A DNA stretch of 40,974 nucleotides from an uncultured Butyrivibrio sp. (GCA_947168935.1 CAMVNV010000020.1:1-40974); one strand, 5' to 3'; counted from the first letter of the stretch, positions 1-9,185 are shown. Numbers and translations are program-made. Notes: generated by a model from the letters alone, not told the origin.

Positions 1-18
1 CGGGCCTTTAATTCAAAG

Positions 19-37
19 TTGCGCCATTAAGGCGCAA
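19..37 (-). terminator. Possible weak terminator behind the first lipoprotein gene
   Basis: A 7-bp stem TTGCGCC/GGCGCAA with a 5-nt loop lies about 115 bp beyond the stop codon at 154. In the minus-strand transcript it is followed by ACTTTG rather than a clear U-tract, so it may be a weak terminator or only a 3'-end hairpin. Bases 38-153 hold nothing else that I can recognise. Confidence 0.4.
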
Positions 38-153
38 TTTCCTATTAAATAAAAATAGAACCACAAGAGTGATTCTATAAAAAATTTTAATATTTTTTAG
101 TATGATTTAAAACCTGTTATTTACGAATCTGTTCAACCTCATATGCTGTAATA

Positions 154-2130
154 TCAGTCTTCCTGGAATTTATAATAAACCCTTCCAAAGAAGTTCATCA
201 TACAAACATTATCATCATCAGGGCCTATTTCAAATGAGTCATAACGTGTGCCGTCAGATTTATACAAATAGTATATCCCCTGCTCATACTCGATATATCC
301 TGATATTTCACCTCCGGCTTCGTTATAGTGAGTGGTGAATGTCCCATTAGTATCAAACTCTATCCAGGTAGGAGCATCAACATCTTCAGTCACGAGATAC
401 CAGATCCCCGGAATCTTATCAGCTTGTTTTCCCTCTATGAGAAGTTCACTTTCTTTAAGATAGGAATCGTCAATTATCAATGCGCCAAGCGGAGTAATGC
501 CAAGTGGTGCAGTCTTTTTCATCCGTATCAGCTCATCTTCCATGTCTTTTACATCTGCAAGAGACATGCCATTGTACTCATCCGTGGAAATGAAATTTTT
601 TTCATCTCTGTCAAGATCAAAAGGTATAGTCTCATCGCTTCCATAAACCATTATTTCTGCATCGGCAACTGGTATGTAATACATAGGAAGAATCTGCCCT
701 TTTTTAGGAGTATAATACGCCCTTCCATACATCGAGTATTCACCGGCTTCTACGACTTCGCCATCCTTATAAGTGAACACATGAACAGCATTCCATGGAG
801 CAGTTCCATTAGCCACAGTAAGTTCCGGAATGTCATCATCATCTACATATATTAGTGAAAAAATGACGTCTTCTTCGCTTTCAGGCTTATCCTCTTCTCC
901 AAAATCTTCTGATAACTCTTCGGACATTGCAGGATGCTCCATGTAGTCAGAAAGAAAATAAGCATATGCAGCTATTTCTGCATTTTCATAAGATGCCGTA
1001 TTTTTGCCAACATCAGAAATCTTTTTTCCCTCAGGAAGAACTACCGGATCATCCGTGGGAGTTAACTGTCCATCTACAAGAATGAACTTACCCGAACTTA
1101 CATCATATCTTAGCCAGTTTGTGGCAGAACCACTGACACCCATAGATATTGTCTCACAGATCGTCCCGTCAGGATAAAGCTCTGCAATACCTCTGTACGG
1201 CGCGCCATAAGAGTACACTGCATCCCCATCGTGTGAATATATATCAACGATCGCACCATAATAAGTTATTATCAAATCGATCCAGTTATCATCGCCTATA
1301 TCATAGTAATGATATCTGACCTCGTCATTATTAGTTCCATTCGGCCAGCCATGATCGATGAGCGCGGTTTTAAATCCAATCGCATCAAGCTCATCTTGCG
1401 ATAATCCTTTATCCTGTGCCTCTTTGTAACGAAGAAGTACCCCATAGTATGGATCTACATCCGCATCTAATACTTCAATGCCTTCCAGAACGCGGATCGC
1501 ATTATTGCAGTCTGTAACGAATTCTCTCAGATCGTAAAACATATCCTTGATATTGTTATCATCGCCACCGCAAAAATACTCAACTTCTTCCAAAACCCTA
1601 TTATAAAAATCTTCACTTCTATATCTGCCGGATTCGTAATAATCCTTTAGCGCATAGTAAGTTCCATATATTATTGGGAAATTGCTCTCAAAGTTATTGC
1701 CAACATCTGTCCCAAACCAGAACTCATGAGCGTGCCCTATCTCTTCGCCTTCTTCTTGAATATCTTCATCGATGTCGTTTTCCAGGCGGTCCTGAACCCA
1801 GCTTCCAAAATTTACGCCTTCGTCATAGACCACACTTGATCCTACAGGGTTAGAAGCACGGAATACATCAAGGATGTCATCTTCTACTAATCCCTTAAGC
1901 GGATCTTCTGTGGTTTCAAATTCTGTGGTTTCAGATTCAGTATTTTCAGAAGAAGCTTCTGACGCGTCCTCAGATATACCGCTATCCTTAGGAACCTCTG
2001 GTTCATCCACAGATACACTTCTCTCATCGGGTGCTTCCTTGGTTCCAACATTGATCATACTTCCACAGCCAGAAAGCAGTGAGCATGTGATTGTAGATAT
2101 CAGAATCAAAGCTATTAATTTTCTACTCAT
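154..2130 (-). CDS. Surface lipoprotein of unknown function with acidic linker and C-terminal lipocalin-like segment
   Basis: I chose the start at 2130 (MSRKLIAL...) because AAAGGA lies 6 nt upstream; a longer frame with six more codons has no ribosome site. The product has about 658 residues. It opens with a lipoprotein signal peptide ending in LLSGC (Cys near residue 22), so it should be anchored outside the membrane. Next comes a Ser/Glu/Thr-rich linker to about residue 80, then an acidic, Tyr/Asp-rich body with no family I can name. The last 90 residues (GIWYLVTEDVDAPTWIEF... onward) look like a small beta-barrel or lipocalin-like domain, also suggested in the upstream gene by the shared TWIEF-x-x-x-G-x-F motif. 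It lies 18 bp behind that gene, so the pair is probably one transcript. Function unknown. Confidence 0.75.
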   Translation of the reverse strand: MSRKLIALILISTITCSLLSGCGSMINVGTKEAPDERSVSVDEPEVPKDSGISEDASEASSENTESETTEFETTEDPLKGLVEDDILDVFRASNPVGSSVVYDEGVNFGSWVQDRLENDIDEDIQEEGEEIGHAHEFWFGTDVGNNFESNFPIIYGTYYALKDYYESGRYRSEDFYNRVLEEVEYFCGGDDNNIKDMFYDLREFVTDCNNAIRVLEGIEVLDADVDPYYGVLLRYKEAQDKGLSQDELDAIGFKTALIDHGWPNGTNNDEVRYHYYDIGDDNWIDLIITYYGAIVDIYSHDGDAVYSYGAPYRGIAELYPDGTICETISMGVSGSATNWLRYDVSSGKFILVDGQLTPTDDPVVLPEGKKISDVGKNTASYENAEIAAYAYFLSDYMEHPAMSEELSEDFGEEDKPESEEDVIFSLIYVDDDDIPELTVANGTAPWNAVHVFTYKDGEVVEAGEYSMYGRAYYTPKKGQILPMYYIPVADAEIMVYGSDETIPFDLDRDEKNFISTDEYNGMSLADVKDMEDELIRMKKTAPLGITPLGALIIDDSYLKESELLIEGKQADKIPGIWYLVTEDVDAPTWIEFDTNGTFTTHYNEAGGEISGYIEYEQGIYYLYKSDGTRYDSFEIGPDDDNVCMMNFFGRVYYKFQED

Positions 2131-2148
2131 AGAATATCCTTTCAACAC

Positions 2149-3786
2149 TTATGGTGTATATGGTTCCTTGATCAGTATTACTTTTCCGTCCTCATCAAGA
2201 ACTATATTCATAAGCCTGCCACCCTCTATATCATACTCAGGTACATAAGAATTAAATTCCTCGATAGTAAGGAATCTGTGCATGCCATCCGGTGCATACT
2301 GGACGTAAATAACGCACTGCGATGAAATTTCATATTCGTCATAAACGCTATCGTATCCACCAATCTGATAATCATTATAAAAATCATCAGGATCAAGGCC
2401 GTACTCTTCTATCTTGTCAGTATCATCCTCAAATACAAACTCAACTTCATCGCCAAGGAGGCTTTGTCCCTGCCCACGTAAGCAGTATATCAAAAGCTCT
2501 GTGTATGGTTCTCCATCTGTTCCACCGGCACATGAAATCTCATCTTCCCTTCCGGAAAAAGTAAGTGATCCCAATGCCATGTATGCAGTCTCTGCATCTA
2601 TAACTTCACTGGCACTATGAACTTCCACTACGTATGCAAATACATACCTGTCGTCATCAATGTACGGGCTTATAAATCTGGCCTGATAAGATACATAGCT
2701 ATCACCGTCATAGGCGCTCCATATTGCCATCTTGGTCTTCAGACCATTGAGCCACTTCCAGTCAGGCTTGTATATCCACTCATCATTGTCATATTCGCCG
2801 CCATTGCCATATATGTTGATATATTCGTAGTCCATATCGCCATATATCTTTTGGATACATTCCTCTACATCAACATCAAAGCCATCATATTCAAAACAGG
2901 TATTAATGAATTTAATGTTACCATCTTCATCGGCGTCAATGCAGGTATAAGTGCCATCAGAATTTATTGTAAGCTCCTGATTAATAATTCCAGGGAGCTT
3001 TGCTTTGTTTTTGATGTATAGTTCATTTTTCCCAGAAACATTTCTTCCCGAAAAGCAGCCATCATCTGTAGAAATTACGTAGAATGGAAGATCCTGCGGA
3101 GCATCTGATACCCAGTCCATATCATAGCCAACAAGTGCTCCAAAGTCATTACCAAAGAGCCATGTATTAACATCATCCGGAAGTTCCTCTATATCTTTGC
3201 CCGGAAGATAAAAAGTCATTTCGGTAGAGCCATTTTCAAAGCCTTCAAGACCGCTGGCATTGGAATATTCCGAGGGTGCATTTGCAGGTACTTCATATGT
3301 AATCTCTTCTATGTCAGCCGTCCAGGTATACTGATCCACCTGCTTACACTTACCAAGCTGACCTGTAAAAGAACCATCTGTTTCACCATCTTCCTCGCCA
3401 TCTTCCGATTCTACATAGTAGTCTTTTAAGAAGGATCCGCTAAAAGAGCCATCTTCTTTAAACTCTATCCATGTCCTGTAGTTGCTATCATATGGGTTCA
3501 CAGAAGAAAGCTCAAACTCCTGTCCTGACAGTGCACTATAGAGGTCATATCCTTCCGTGCTCTGAGCTTCATCCGTTTCTTTTTCTTCCTCTTCTTTTTC
3601 AGATGTTTCTTCAGATGTTTCTTCAGACTTTTCTTCAGATTTCTCAGCGTCTTCCTCATCTGCATCTTTTTCGGACTTTGTTTCATCATTTTTATCAGAA
3701 ACAGTCAAAGAAGCACTTTTGCAACCCGAAAGCAGACAACATGTGATTGTAGACATCAGTATCAAAGCTATTACTTTTCTACTCAT
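2149..3786 (-). CDS. Surface lipoprotein of unknown function, twin of the downstream lipoprotein
   Basis: The start at 3786 (MSRKVIALIL...) is preceded by AAAGGAT at good distance; the seven codons further upstream are unlikely to be used. About 545 residues. The signal peptide ends in CLLSGC and is nearly identical, also at DNA level, to that of the following gene, while the rest is largely different. A long Glu/Lys/Ser linker (about residues 30-80) separates the lipid anchor from a beta-rich region with the motif TWIEF-x-x-x-G-x-F. The rest is acidic with no enzyme motif that I recognise. A candidate promoter lies 80-108 bp upstream, so this gene probably heads a two-gene operon. Function unknown; a surface binding role would fit but is a guess. 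Confidence 0.75.
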   Translation of the reverse strand: MSRKVIALILMSTITCCLLSGCKSASLTVSDKNDETKSEKDADEEDAEKSEEKSEETSEETSEKEEEEKETDEAQSTEGYDLYSALSGQEFELSSVNPYDSNYRTWIEFKEDGSFSGSFLKDYYVESEDGEEDGETDGSFTGQLGKCKQVDQYTWTADIEEITYEVPANAPSEYSNASGLEGFENGSTEMTFYLPGKDIEELPDDVNTWLFGNDFGALVGYDMDWVSDAPQDLPFYVISTDDGCFSGRNVSGKNELYIKNKAKLPGIINQELTINSDGTYTCIDADEDGNIKFINTCFEYDGFDVDVEECIQKIYGDMDYEYINIYGNGGEYDNDEWIYKPDWKWLNGLKTKMAIWSAYDGDSYVSYQARFISPYIDDDRYVFAYVVEVHSASEVIDAETAYMALGSLTFSGREDEISCAGGTDGEPYTELLIYCLRGQGQSLLGDEVEFVFEDDTDKIEEYGLDPDDFYNDYQIGGYDSVYDEYEISSQCVIYVQYAPDGMHRFLTIEEFNSYVPEYDIEGGRLMNIVLDEDGKVILIKEPYTP

Positions 3787-3865
3787 CGGATCATCCTTTC
3801 TACACAAATCATCAACGCTCAGCGAATACTAAACCTTTACTATTTAATGTTATTGGTATTACGTT

Positions 3866-3894
3866 TATATAGTGTCACCATATCAATAATACAA
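3866..3894 (-). promoter_or_regulatory. Candidate sigma-A promoter for the two lipoprotein genes
   Basis: Read on the minus strand there is a -35-like TTGTAT (3889-3894), a 17-nt spacer and a -10-like TATATA (3866-3871). It lies directly behind the terminator at 3895-3919 and 80 bp before the start codon. The match is moderate and was judged by eye. Confidence 0.45.
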
Positions 3895-3919
3895 CAAAAA
3901 AGGAGGTATCTCTACCTCC
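3895..3919 (-). terminator. Intrinsic terminator (distal) behind the chemotaxis receptor gene
   Basis: A 7-bp stem GGAGGTA/TACCTCC with a 4-nt loop is followed on the minus strand by TTTTTTG. It insulates the lipoprotein promoter from transcription coming from the solute-binding/chemoreceptor operon. Between it and the next hairpin (3920-4073) I see only T-rich DNA without a gene. Confidence 0.7.
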
Positions 3920-4073
3920 AAATTTCCACAGAACCAATATAAACTTCCTTGTTTTCTTCTTTTTCAAAAAATCAAAAATGCCCATTTTATGTCTCCATTA
4001 AAGGTTTTCACATTTTCATTTGATTACTTTTTTGTACCAGAAGAAAGGATATAGCCAAAGAGCTTACAGAAAC

Positions 4074-4116
4074 GAAAAATCCCATACAGTTAATTGCTGA
4101 AACTGTAGGGATTTTC
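4074..4116 (-). terminator. Strong hairpin terminator behind the chemotaxis receptor gene
   Basis: A stem of about 16 bp (GAAAATCCC-TACAGTT against AACTGTA-GGGATTTTC, one bulged base) with a 9-nt loop lies 90 bp past the stop of the chemoreceptor gene. T residues follow it on the minus strand. The stem is nearly symmetric, so it could stop transcription in either direction. Confidence 0.65.
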
Positions 4117-4136
4117 GATTCAAATTATTTTGTTAA

Positions 4137-4204
4137 GTACATGTACGGATTACAGGATGTAATCTGGACATGTCTAGAAATGCACGGATGCATTTCTATG
4201 TCCC
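4137..4204 (-). repeat. Dispersed hairpin array, copy A (UCC-loop palindromes), at the 3' end of the chemoreceptor gene
   Basis: Two small palindromes lie side by side: stem GAAATGCA/TGCATTTC at 4177-4196 and stem ATTACA/TGTAAT at 4149-4163. They are bracketed by GTACATGT/ACATGT arms. On the gene strand the loops read TCC (TCCG in one). The array starts 2-3 bp behind the stop codon at 4207. The same modules recur at 33007-33093 and, in decayed form, at 9729-9814, each time directly behind a stop codon. Confidence 0.75.
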
Positions 4205-4206
4205 AG

Positions 4207-5934
4207 TTACATCTTACTGAAGATCTTGGTCTCGTTATCCAGCTCACCTGCAATCTTCTGGTTTTCATCCATTCTCTTTGCGATATTGTCCATATCGTTA
4301 ACCAGAGTCTGGGTGCTTTCAGCAGCTGAGGAGACGCCTTTAACACCTTCGTCGATAGCTGTCGTGATACTGTTGATAGATCCTGCAATGTCTTCAAATG
4401 TTGACTTGAATCCTTCTGTCTTATTCGAGAAATCATTCATTACGGACTCAACATAATCTGCATTATCTTTATATTTTGCGCCGTCTTCACAGAATTTTTC
4501 AAACTCAGGCAAAATATATTCCTTGAGATATGCAACCAGCTCGTTGGCATTGTCAGAAAGATTATGAACCGCACTAACAACTATAGAGTTGATCTCCTGA
4601 ATATTACTTGCCGTCTGGCTACTATCCTGAGCAAGAGAACCGATCTCACTTGCAACAACAGCAAAGCCTTTTCCTGCTTCGCCGGCTCTTGCTGCTTCAA
4701 TTGAAGCGTTAAGTGAAAGAAGGTTGGTCTGATCAGCGATATTAAGGATCTCATCTGTAAGAGAGTTAACCTGATCAACGCTCTTACTGTCCTCGATAGC
4801 TTCGTTAAGAGCTACAAGGATCTTTTCAACTTTGGCATTGGTCTCGTTCATGTTGGCTCTTGCTGACTGTTCCATGGTGTTAGCATGTGCTTTCATTGTT
4901 CTTGAATACTCGTTGATCTCGTGGCTCTTCTTAGCCATTTCCTCAACTTCTTCTCTTACTGTCTCTGTGTTATTGTTAATGGTTCCGGCGCTATTAGCAA
5001 CTTCCTGCATGGTAGCGGAAAGCTCCTCTGTAAGTGCTGAAAGATCTGATGCACTACTGTTAGAGGTCTGTACGCTTCCCATAACATCTCCAACCACCTT
5101 GAACATAGAAGTAGAGTTATTGGTGATCATTGTGAAAATATCCTGCAGAAGTTCAATAAATGAGTTAATACCTGAACTAAGTGCTCCAATCTCGTCATCA
5201 GATTCTACAGTGATCCTTCTTGTAAGATCGCCTTCTCTTCTGTTGATACCATCAATGATATCCTGAAGTTCATCCTTAGCTCTGATAACAGGATGTATAA
5301 CATATCTCAGTACTATAAATGTTGCAATAGCTACTGCGATCAAGCTGATAATAATAACACCAAGACTTGCGAAGCTCGCATATCTGGTAGCAGCTGTAAG
5401 ATCAGCTCTTGCCACATTTGCATCTTCATTAAATGTAGCTATTATCGCATCAATATCTTCACTAAGAAGATTTGCACTATCTGCGACTTCGCCATTAGCT
5501 GTTGTATAGGCATCCTTGGTCTTCTGATTTGCGCTTTGTGCAAGAAGGACCTTAATGGAATCCTGGAAAGTCTTGTAATCCTGCTGCATCTTCTCGTAAT
5601 ATTCCTGATTACTTGCAGTTGTAAACTTGCTATAAGAAGCTATTGTTTCATCAAGTACCGCTTCTTCTGATTCAATATCTGCAATAACTGATGTCATGGT
5701 CTCAAAGTCAGTAGCAACAATATGAGAAAGCGCAAGAGCATGGATATCTTTGGAAGTCTGACCGATAGTATCAAGTTCTGTAATAGCTACCATGTACTCA
5801 TCTGCGATCTTGGATGCAGTGTTATTGACTCTTGCAAGATTAAAAAGTGCCATAACATTAGAAATAATGGAAACTGCCCCTAATAGTAGGACTGGAATCA
5901 ATATAAGTAATCGAATACTTCTTCTTTTCTTCAT
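4207..5934 (-). CDS. Methyl-accepting chemotaxis protein with extracellular helical sensor domain
   Basis: A 575-residue transmembrane chemoreceptor. Visible in order: TM1 (about 8-30), a helical extracellular segment (about 35-185) like a four-helix-bundle ligand domain, TM2 (about 188-211), a HAMP linker (about 212-265) and a long coiled-coil signalling domain. The signalling hairpin tip [20 protein letters not shown] (401-420) followed by [11 protein letters not shown] is the canonical site that contacts CheA/CheW. There is no C-terminal CheR-binding pentapeptide. The start has AGGAGGG just upstream. It begins 18 bp behind the stop of a solute-binding lipoprotein gene, so the two are surely co-transcribed, which suggests that the binding protein presents a ligand to this receptor. 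That link is inference; family assignment is very secure. Confidence 0.95.
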   Translation of the reverse strand: MKKRRSIRLLILIPVLLLGAVSIISNVMALFNLARVNNTASKIADEYMVAITELDTIGQTSKDIHALALSHIVATDFETMTSVIADIESEEAVLDETIASYSKFTTASNQEYYEKMQQDYKTFQDSIKVLLAQSANQKTKDAYTTANGEVADSANLLSEDIDAIIATFNEDANVARADLTAATRYASFASLGVIIISLIAVAIATFIVLRYVIHPVIRAKDELQDIIDGINRREGDLTRRITVESDDEIGALSSGINSFIELLQDIFTMITNNSTSMFKVVGDVMGSVQTSNSSASDLSALTEELSATMQEVANSAGTINNNTETVREEVEEMAKKSHEINEYSRTMKAHANTMEQSARANMNETNAKVEKILVALNEAIEDSKSVDQVNSLTDEILNIADQTNLLSLNASIEAARAGEAGKGFAVVASEIGSLAQDSSQTASNIQEINSIVVSAVHNLSDNANELVAYLKEYILPEFEKFCEDGAKYKDNADYVESVMNDFSNKTEGFKSTFEDIAGSINSITTAIDEGVKGVSSAAESTQTLVNDMDNIAKRMDENQKIAGELDNETKIFSKM

Positions 5935-5952
5935 GATTCAACCCTCCTATCC

Positions 5953-7458
5953 TTAAGAATTATCTGAGGCTTCTTCATCGGTATCTTCCTCCGGTGATTC
6001 CTCAGCTTCTTCGCTTTGCTCTTCGGTATCTTCTTCAGAAGTCTCTGTATCTTCTGACTCTTCTGAATTTTCAGCATCTTCAGCTTCCTCTTCGGACGCT
6101 TCATCAACATCTTCTGCATCTTCAGAAGTTTCTTCTAAGTCTTCTGCTACTTCTTCGGCAGCTTCTTCAGAAGCATCTTCCTCTTCGACGATTTCTTCTC
6201 CAGTGATAGCTGAAACCATCTCATTTAGGAGTACTTGAAGTGTTTTACCCGAAGGATTGCCTTCACTCATAAGAGTTCCAAAATCAGCTGCAGGAGTCCA
6301 ATAGGTTCCGCCAACTCTCTGAAGGCTGGAGAACTCAGCCTGCTGCTGCAGTGCCTGAAGTGCTTTAGACTCAGCTACTTCTCCGGCTGCTGATGCATTG
6401 AGATTGGAAGGTCCCTGACCTCTCATTTCAAATCTTAAGGTCTGACTTTCTTCATTGGTCATAAAATCTGCAAAAAGAGTTGCCCATGCAAGATTTTCAG
6501 AATACGAATTAACACCAACAAGCTTATATCCAGCATAGCTAGCCATCTGAAGCTGCTGCCCTGCTACTGTATATGTAGGAAGTTTGCATGCTGCATAGTC
6601 ATCGCCCCAGGCTTCTTTAATGGAATTTTCATCCCATACGCCGCTTACACCCGCTACAAAAGTTCCATCAGCCGCACCACTGGCAAAGCCGGAATTGCTC
6701 ACACAGGTAAAAGCTTTATTAGTACCTATCTTAAGCATAGCCTCAGCAACATCTTCGCCTGTAATATTAGTTGTCTTTGAATTCCAGTTACAGTATGTAG
6801 AAATACCATCATCATTAAGGCCTATCTCCATATCTGTAAGGCCAAAGAATGAATACATATACCATCCGGAATTCATCTCCATGAAGACCTTCTTGCCCTG
6901 CCTTCCTGCAGCCAAAAGAAGTCCGTCCATAGTCTGAACATCCTCTTCGCTCAGATACGCCTTATTGTAATAAAGGAAATATCCGTTATCAGCAGTAAGA
7001 GGATATGCATAAAGCTTTCCGCCAACAGATGCAGCTTCACTTGCAGCAGCAAGGTTTCTTCCGGATATCTCCGAAGAATTCTCAACTTCTTTTAACACAC
7101 CGGAAGCTACAAAGGCCATAAGCTGGTCATCTGCAAATGTAAATACATCAGGAGCATTTAAAACATCTCCCAATATCTCATCCTTACAGTTTGACTCACT
7201 GTGAGCTTCAAAGGTGATATTCAATGTAGCCTGTGAACCATACTTACTCTTAAAATTACTGATTATCTGATTGATAAGATCTCCATCTTCTTCAGCTCCC
7301 CATACTCTGAGGTTAACTGTTCCTGATGGAAGGGCACCGTCTGCTTCTTCCTGCGGAGCTTCCTGCTGCGCAGTTTCCTGCGTTTTGGATCCGCATCCTG
7401 AAATAAGTACAGCCACCAAAAATAGAGACAACAAGATAGAAAGGAATTTCCTAACCAT
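5953..7458 (-). CDS. Family 1 extracellular solute-binding lipoprotein with long acidic C-terminal tail
   Basis: The start at 7458 (MVRKFLSILLSLFLVAVLISGC...) has AAGGAGGTC just upstream; a longer frame begins inside the leader hairpin and is rejected. About 501 residues. The lipobox LISGC gives a lipid-anchored protein on the outer face of the membrane. The body resembles maltose-type ABC binding proteins (early VNLRVWG..EDGDLINQIISNFKSKY; later LAWATLFADFMTNEESQTLRFEMRGQGPSN). The last 80 or so residues are almost only Glu, Asp, Ser, Ala and Thr, which is unusual for this family. No permease or ATPase gene is nearby; the next gene is a chemoreceptor. It may therefore serve sensing, or supply a transporter encoded elsewhere. 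Ligand unknown, probably a sugar. Confidence 0.88.
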   Translation of the reverse strand: MVRKFLSILLSLFLVAVLISGCGSKTQETAQQEAPQEEADGALPSGTVNLRVWGAEEDGDLINQIISNFKSKYGSQATLNITFEAHSESNCKDEILGDVLNAPDVFTFADDQLMAFVASGVLKEVENSSEISGRNLAAASEAASVGGKLYAYPLTADNGYFLYYNKAYLSEEDVQTMDGLLLAAGRQGKKVFMEMNSGWYMYSFFGLTDMEIGLNDDGISTYCNWNSKTTNITGEDVAEAMLKIGTNKAFTCVSNSGFASGAADGTFVAGVSGVWDENSIKEAWGDDYAACKLPTYTVAGQQLQMASYAGYKLVGVNSYSENLAWATLFADFMTNEESQTLRFEMRGQGPSNLNASAAGEVAESKALQALQQQAEFSSLQRVGGTYWTPAADFGTLMSEGNPSGKTLQVLLNEMVSAITGEEIVEEEDASEEAAEEVAEDLEETSEDAEDVDEASEEEAEDAENSEESEDTETSEEDTEEQSEEAEESPEEDTDEEASDNS

Positions 7459-7480
7459 TTTTGACCTCCTTGCCTTTAAT

Positions 7481-7560
7481 AAAAAAACGTGCCCTTTCAT
7501 TGGATGGCTAATCCATAAGAAAAGACACGCATTTCCATCGCTATCCTATTTATCGGACAG
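7481..7560 (-). promoter_or_regulatory. Terminator-like hairpin in the leader of the solute-binding/chemoreceptor operon
   Basis: On the minus strand a small hairpin CUGUCC/GGAUAG (7541-7560) is followed by an 11-bp stem CGUGUCUUUUC/GAAAGGGCACG (7488-7529) with an inner stem UGGAU/AUCCA, then UUUUUUU (7481-7487). The wobble pairs are G-U only in minus-strand RNA. It surely acts as terminator for the hydrolase gene at 7587. Only 22 bp separate the U-tract from the start codon of the next gene, which leaves no room for a promoter, so that gene may be reached by read-through. A GAUGG (in GCGAUGG) could pair with CCAUC inside the stem as an anti-terminator. It matches no riboswitch class that I know. 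Confidence 0.65.
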
Positions 7561-7586
7561 GCTGGTAAGAAGGATAATATAAAAAA

Positions 7587-9185
7587 TTATTTAAACATAT
7601 TAAGAAAATCTTTGATCTCATTAGAAAATTCTACAGGTAATTGTCCCTGAGGAGAATGTCCGCAGCCGTCTATAAGGCGCACCTCAACTACAGGAGCTGT
7701 TATGCTGTCAGCATACTCTTCAACAAGGCCAACCGGACATATCCAGTCGCAGGATCCTGATAAAAACAGTACCGGCACCTGATATACTTCCCGGGTATCA
7801 AGAACATTGAAATTCATCATATAGCTTCCAAGAGGCTTTTCAACAAGTTTTCCATATCTGTCACCGCCCATAGATGCTTCTATCTGGATCATATACCATC
7901 TGACATCGTCAACACCTGCAATAGGGCTTGATAAAGCGGCCAGTGTTGAAACATCCTTGGTTACAGTCTGAGGATGATATGGGCTTACAAGTATTCTAAG
8001 ATTCATAAGATTTACAACACTCATATCTGAAGAAAACTTAGCGTAAGCTTCTTCCATCTTAGAAGTATCATCGCCTCTTTCCTTAGCTATCTTCAAGGCA
8101 TCTTCATAGGAATAGGTCTCGCCGTAGTAGTCCTTTTCATTTACGCACTGACCAACGCCGATATAGGCAGATACCTTTTCAGGATGAGCAAGTACATACC
8201 TGCTGCCCAGCATAGTGCCATAAGAATGTCCAAGAATTATAACCTGGTCTTTGTTAAAACGATCGCACGCATAATCAACAAGAGCGTCAAGATCAGAAAG
8301 CTGAGCGTCAAAAGTCAGAGTTTCATTATCAGGATCAATATCCTCATTACGGAAGTAGGATCTGCCGCACCCTCTTTCATCCCAACTGATAACCGTATAC
8401 TCATCAGTAAGATAGTCCTGCCAGCAGTAATCTATAAAACCTGTAGGTGATCCAGGACCGCCGTGAAGAGATATGATAACGGGATTGTCTGTAGACTCAC
8501 CAATAATAGATACATACTCTTCCTGATCATTAAGCTTTACATAGATCTGCTCATTTATACCGTTTTTATAACGGATAAAATGTGAAAGCTGATTGATATT
8601 ACGCCATGCGATAAAGAATGTAAAGGAACCAAATATAGCTACAAGAACAAGAATACAGATCGTCTTTAAAATTCCAAGAAGTATTCTGAATATAAGTTTT
8701 CTCTTTTTCTTAGGACCATATACTTCTTTTCTATGAGCAAGATGAATACCGATATGGCCAATACCAAGGATGATGGAACCAATCAGCATCAGAATATTGC
8801 CGCCATAGATACCAAGAAGGAAGAAGGCAATAACAGGAAGAGTTGCTCCTGCTACAGGAATTCCCAGAATACCTTTATAAAAATCCTTCATTGTCTTTTG
8901 ACTTCTAAAATATCTGATCCAGAAAATCTCATAAAGGACCATGCACAAAAATGATATAAGAAGAACTACGCTCCAGAAATGAAATCCCTTAAAGTTAAAA
9001 TCTGAAAAGATCAAAGCAACGGGAGTTACAATAAACTCTCCCACGCGCTCTAACGTAAGCAGAACCTTATTTTCATTCACAACATATTTTTCATAATCTG
9101 TTGGCTTATTCCTGGTCCAGATAATATTTGGAACCATAAGCATCACAAGCCAAATCAGACCTATATACGAAAACCCAAAACTCAT
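7587..9185 (-). CDS. Membrane-anchored alpha/beta hydrolase (proline iminopeptidase-like)
   Basis: 532 residues in two parts. Residues 1-195 carry about six hydrophobic segments (near 5-20, 50-62, 70-92, 107-128, 130-148 and 168-193). The rest is an alpha/beta hydrolase. HGGPG (241-245) forms the oxyanion region, as in prolyl iminopeptidases (family S33). The nucleophile is Ser321 in GHSYG; the other triad members are probably Asp480 (SGSCDW) and His510 (GCGHSPQ). All catalytic residues appear intact. Family S33 enzymes release N-terminal proline or hydrolyse esters or lactones, so the substrate cannot be told from sequence. The start has GGGAGA upstream. It is a single gene with a terminator on each side. 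The multi-pass front half is unlike classical soluble PepI/PIP. Confidence 0.88.
   Translation of the reverse strand: MSFGFSYIGLIWLVMLMVPNIIWTRNKPTDYEKYVVNENKVLLTLERVGEFIVTPVALIFSDFNFKGFHFWSVVLLISFLCMVLYEIFWIRYFRSQKTMKDFYKGILGIPVAGATLPVIAFFLLGIYGGNILMLIGSIILGIGHIGIHLAHRKEVYGPKKKRKLIFRILLGILKTICILVLVAIFGSFTFFIAWRNINQLSHFIRYKNGINEQIYVKLNDQEEYVSIIGESTDNPVIISLHGGPGSPTGFIDYCWQDYLTDEYTVISWDERGCGRSYFRNEDIDPDNETLTFDAQLSDLDALVDYACDRFNKDQVIILGHSYGTMLGSRYVLAHPEKVSAYIGVGQCVNEKDYYGETYSYEDALKIAKERGDDTSKMEEAYAKFSSDMSVVNLMNLRILVSPYHPQTVTKDVSTLAALSSPIAGVDDVRWYMIQIEASMGGDRYGKLVEKPLGSYMMNFNVLDTREVYQVPVLFLSGSCDWICPVGLVEEYADSITAPVVEVRLIDGCGHSPQGQLPVEFSNEIKDFLNMFK

Noticed and set aside
3471-3746. Plus-strand open frame of 91 codons and a minus-strand Lys-rich frame at 3498-3689
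   Set aside because: Both are shadows of the acidic linker of the lipoprotein gene.
4137-4204. CRISPR array
   Set aside because: Units are palindromes without regular unique spacers, and no cas gene is present.
5994-6206. Plus-strand Leu-rich open frame
   Set aside because: It is the complement of the Glu/Ser-rich tail of the binding protein; no ribosome site.
7481-7560. c-di-GMP riboswitch ahead of the chemoreceptor operon
   Set aside because: Tempting because of the chemotaxis gene, but the conserved GEMM-I or class II core motifs are not present.
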